Below, one piece after another: positions 13,634-14,537 of a stretch of 14,537 bases of DNA. The position numbers and the translations under genes are program-made. The stretch comes from Phycisphaerales bacterium. Lineage in GTDB: Bacteria; Planctomycetota; Phycisphaerae; Tepidisphaerales; Tepidisphaeraceae. The notes under the pieces are model-generated. The model worked only from the letters and a program-made list of their open reading frames with translations, searched no databases and was not told the DNA's origin. The stretch covers positions 1-14,537 of the forward strand of contig JAQGHP010000131.1 in the NCBI GenBank assembly GCA_028288775.1, read 5' to 3'. Position 1 is the first letter of the stretch; every line of letters begins with the position of its first letter.

Positions 13634-14537
13634 TTACTGCCGCTGCGGCTTGGTGTTCGATTCGTTTTGCCTGAGCTTCGCGCCAATTTCATGCAGAATT
13701 TCGACCGATTCCCGCGGGATCACGCCCTGGGCCGTCGGGCCGACGTTCAGCAAGAGGTTCCCGCCACTCGCGTTGATCTCGGCGAGCTGTTTGACGATTT
13801 CGTCACTGCGTTTCCAGTGATGGTCGGACTTCTTGTATCCCCACGTGTCGTTGAGGGTCATGCACGTTTCCCAGAGGCGCTGGCCCGGCGCGGATTTCAG
13901 CGATTCCTGCTCGGGGGTATCGAAGTCGCCGTCAGAGGTCGTTCGCTTGCCGATGCGGTTATTGACGAGGATGCCGGGCTTGAGATGGTGGAGATAGTCC
14001 TCGATATTCTTGCCATGACGCTCATCCCACCACGGCACCCACTCGCCGTCGAACCAGAGGACCGCCGGGTCATAGTTGAGCACCAATTCGCGCAGTTGCG
14101 GCTTAAGTTGCGTCTCGACGTAATCAATGACACGCGGGTCATCGGGACTTGTTGCGGGTTTGCGATCAGGATCCACGCGATGGGGATCTGTCGGACCGGG
14201 GAACAATTCCGGGTGGTGCCAGTCCATAATCGAGTAGTAGCAGCAGAATTTGATGCCCGCCTCCTTGCAGGCTGCCGCGAGATCCTTGAGCGGGTCGCGA
14301 TGAAACGGCGTGGCATCGACGACATTGTATGGCGTCACCTTCGTGCCCCCCATGCAGAAGCCGTCGTGGTGCTTTGCCGTAATGACCATGTACGTCATCC
14401 CCGCATCCTTCGCAATGGCGACCCATTGCCTGGCGTCGAACTTTTCCGCGTCGAAACTCCCCGCCAGTTTCTCGTATTCTGGGACGGGGATTCCCGCATC
14501 GTGCATGATCCACTCGCCCAGGCCCGGGACGTCGCGC
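13634..14537 (-). CDS. GH29 alpha-L-fucosidase, 5' end beyond the window
   Basis: The reading frame runs through the right window edge (in-frame residues RDVPGLGEWI precede the first internal Met), so the true start and any signal peptide are outside. Visible GH29 landmarks are GEWIMHDAGIPVPEYEKLA, YMVITAKHHDGFCM, TPFHRDPLKDLAAACKEAG, FCCYYSIMDWHHPE, LWFDGEW and GGNLLLNVGPTAQG. The Asp codon at 14048-14050 (WFDG) is the expected catalytic nucleophile; the acid/base residue was not identified. The protein ends shortly after the catalytic barrel, without a C-terminal beta domain. It removes alpha-L-fucose from glycans, probably in the periplasm or outside. The next gene starts 59 bases downstream, suggesting a shared operon for fucosylated polysaccharide use. 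Confidence 0.92.
   Translation of the reverse strand, partial: RDVPGLGEWIMHDAGIPVPEYEKLAGSFDAEKFDARQWVAIAKDAGMTYMVITAKHHDGFCMGGTKVTPYNVVDATPFHRDPLKDLAAACKEAGIKFCCYYSIMDWHHPELFPGPTDPHRVDPDRKPATSPDDPRVIDYVETQLKPQLRELVLNYDPAVLWFDGEWVPWWDERHGKNIEDYLHHLKPGILVNNRIGKRTTSDGDFDTPEQESLKSAPGQRLWETCMTLNDTWGYKKSDHHWKRSDEIVKQLAEINASGGNLLLNVGPTAQGVIPRESVEILHEIGAKLRQNESNTKPQRQ

Noticed and set aside
12009..13820. Long plus-strand open frame of about 600 codons, and another at 10581-12002
   Set aside because: They are antisense to the DUF1549/DUF1553 and fucosidase genes, rich in Arg/Gly/Val/Glu with no domain pattern, and reflect high GC at third codon positions of the real genes.

Overview
The window is GC-rich bacterial DNA that most likely comes from a planctomycete. 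The main evidence is a large Planctomycete-type cytochrome c / DUF1549 / DUF1553 protein and a DUF1501 Tat-exported protein, a paired signature of Planctomycetota and related phyla. A GH29 alpha-L-fucosidase, small addiction-module TA genes and an Flp-type pilin fit the same group. Class and genus cannot be read from the sequence. The left part has one plus-strand gene, an integral membrane DUF2231 protein (234-1484). Every other gene I can support lies on the minus strand.

Read in transcription order (right to left), the minus strand carries: a fucosidase truncated by the window edge (13634-14537); the 1044-aa cytochrome-c-like/DUF1549/DUF1553 protein (10440-13574); a three-gene toxin-antitoxin cassette with antitoxin, ParE toxin and second antitoxin-like gene (9564-10436); the DUF1501 protein (8034-9509); a small His/Cys-containing membrane protein (7688-8026); an ABC ATPase (6515-7231) and its FtsX-like permease (4461-6323); three tandem paralogous exported or membrane-anchored proteins with a CCFxxPP motif, DUF3299-like (3403-4149, 2853-3380, 2032-2571); and a 53-aa Flp/type IVb pilin (1688-1849) with a textbook intrinsic terminator.

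Two functional blocks stand out. The right block looks like exported glycan or organic-matter catabolism: fucosidase plus the DUF1553/DUF1501 pair. A TA cassette is wedged with overlapping or near-overlapping junctions between the two partners. The left block (ABC ATPase, FtsX permease, DUF3299-like proteins) resembles the proteobacterial zinc-linked ABC/DUF3299 operons of the ZrgA-E / PA4063-PA4066 type. Here the DUF3299-like gene is triplicated and each copy has its own N-terminal module. This is the best candidate for an undescribed system, but the metal role is inference.

All larger intergenic gaps in the left half except the one before the pilin, and one short gap on the right, are filled by GC-rich palindromic repeats. 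Most are centred on GTAC, and three gaps hold inverted doublets enclosing a further inverted repeat (BIME/REP-like architecture). No rRNA, tRNA, CRISPR array, transposase or integrase was seen.
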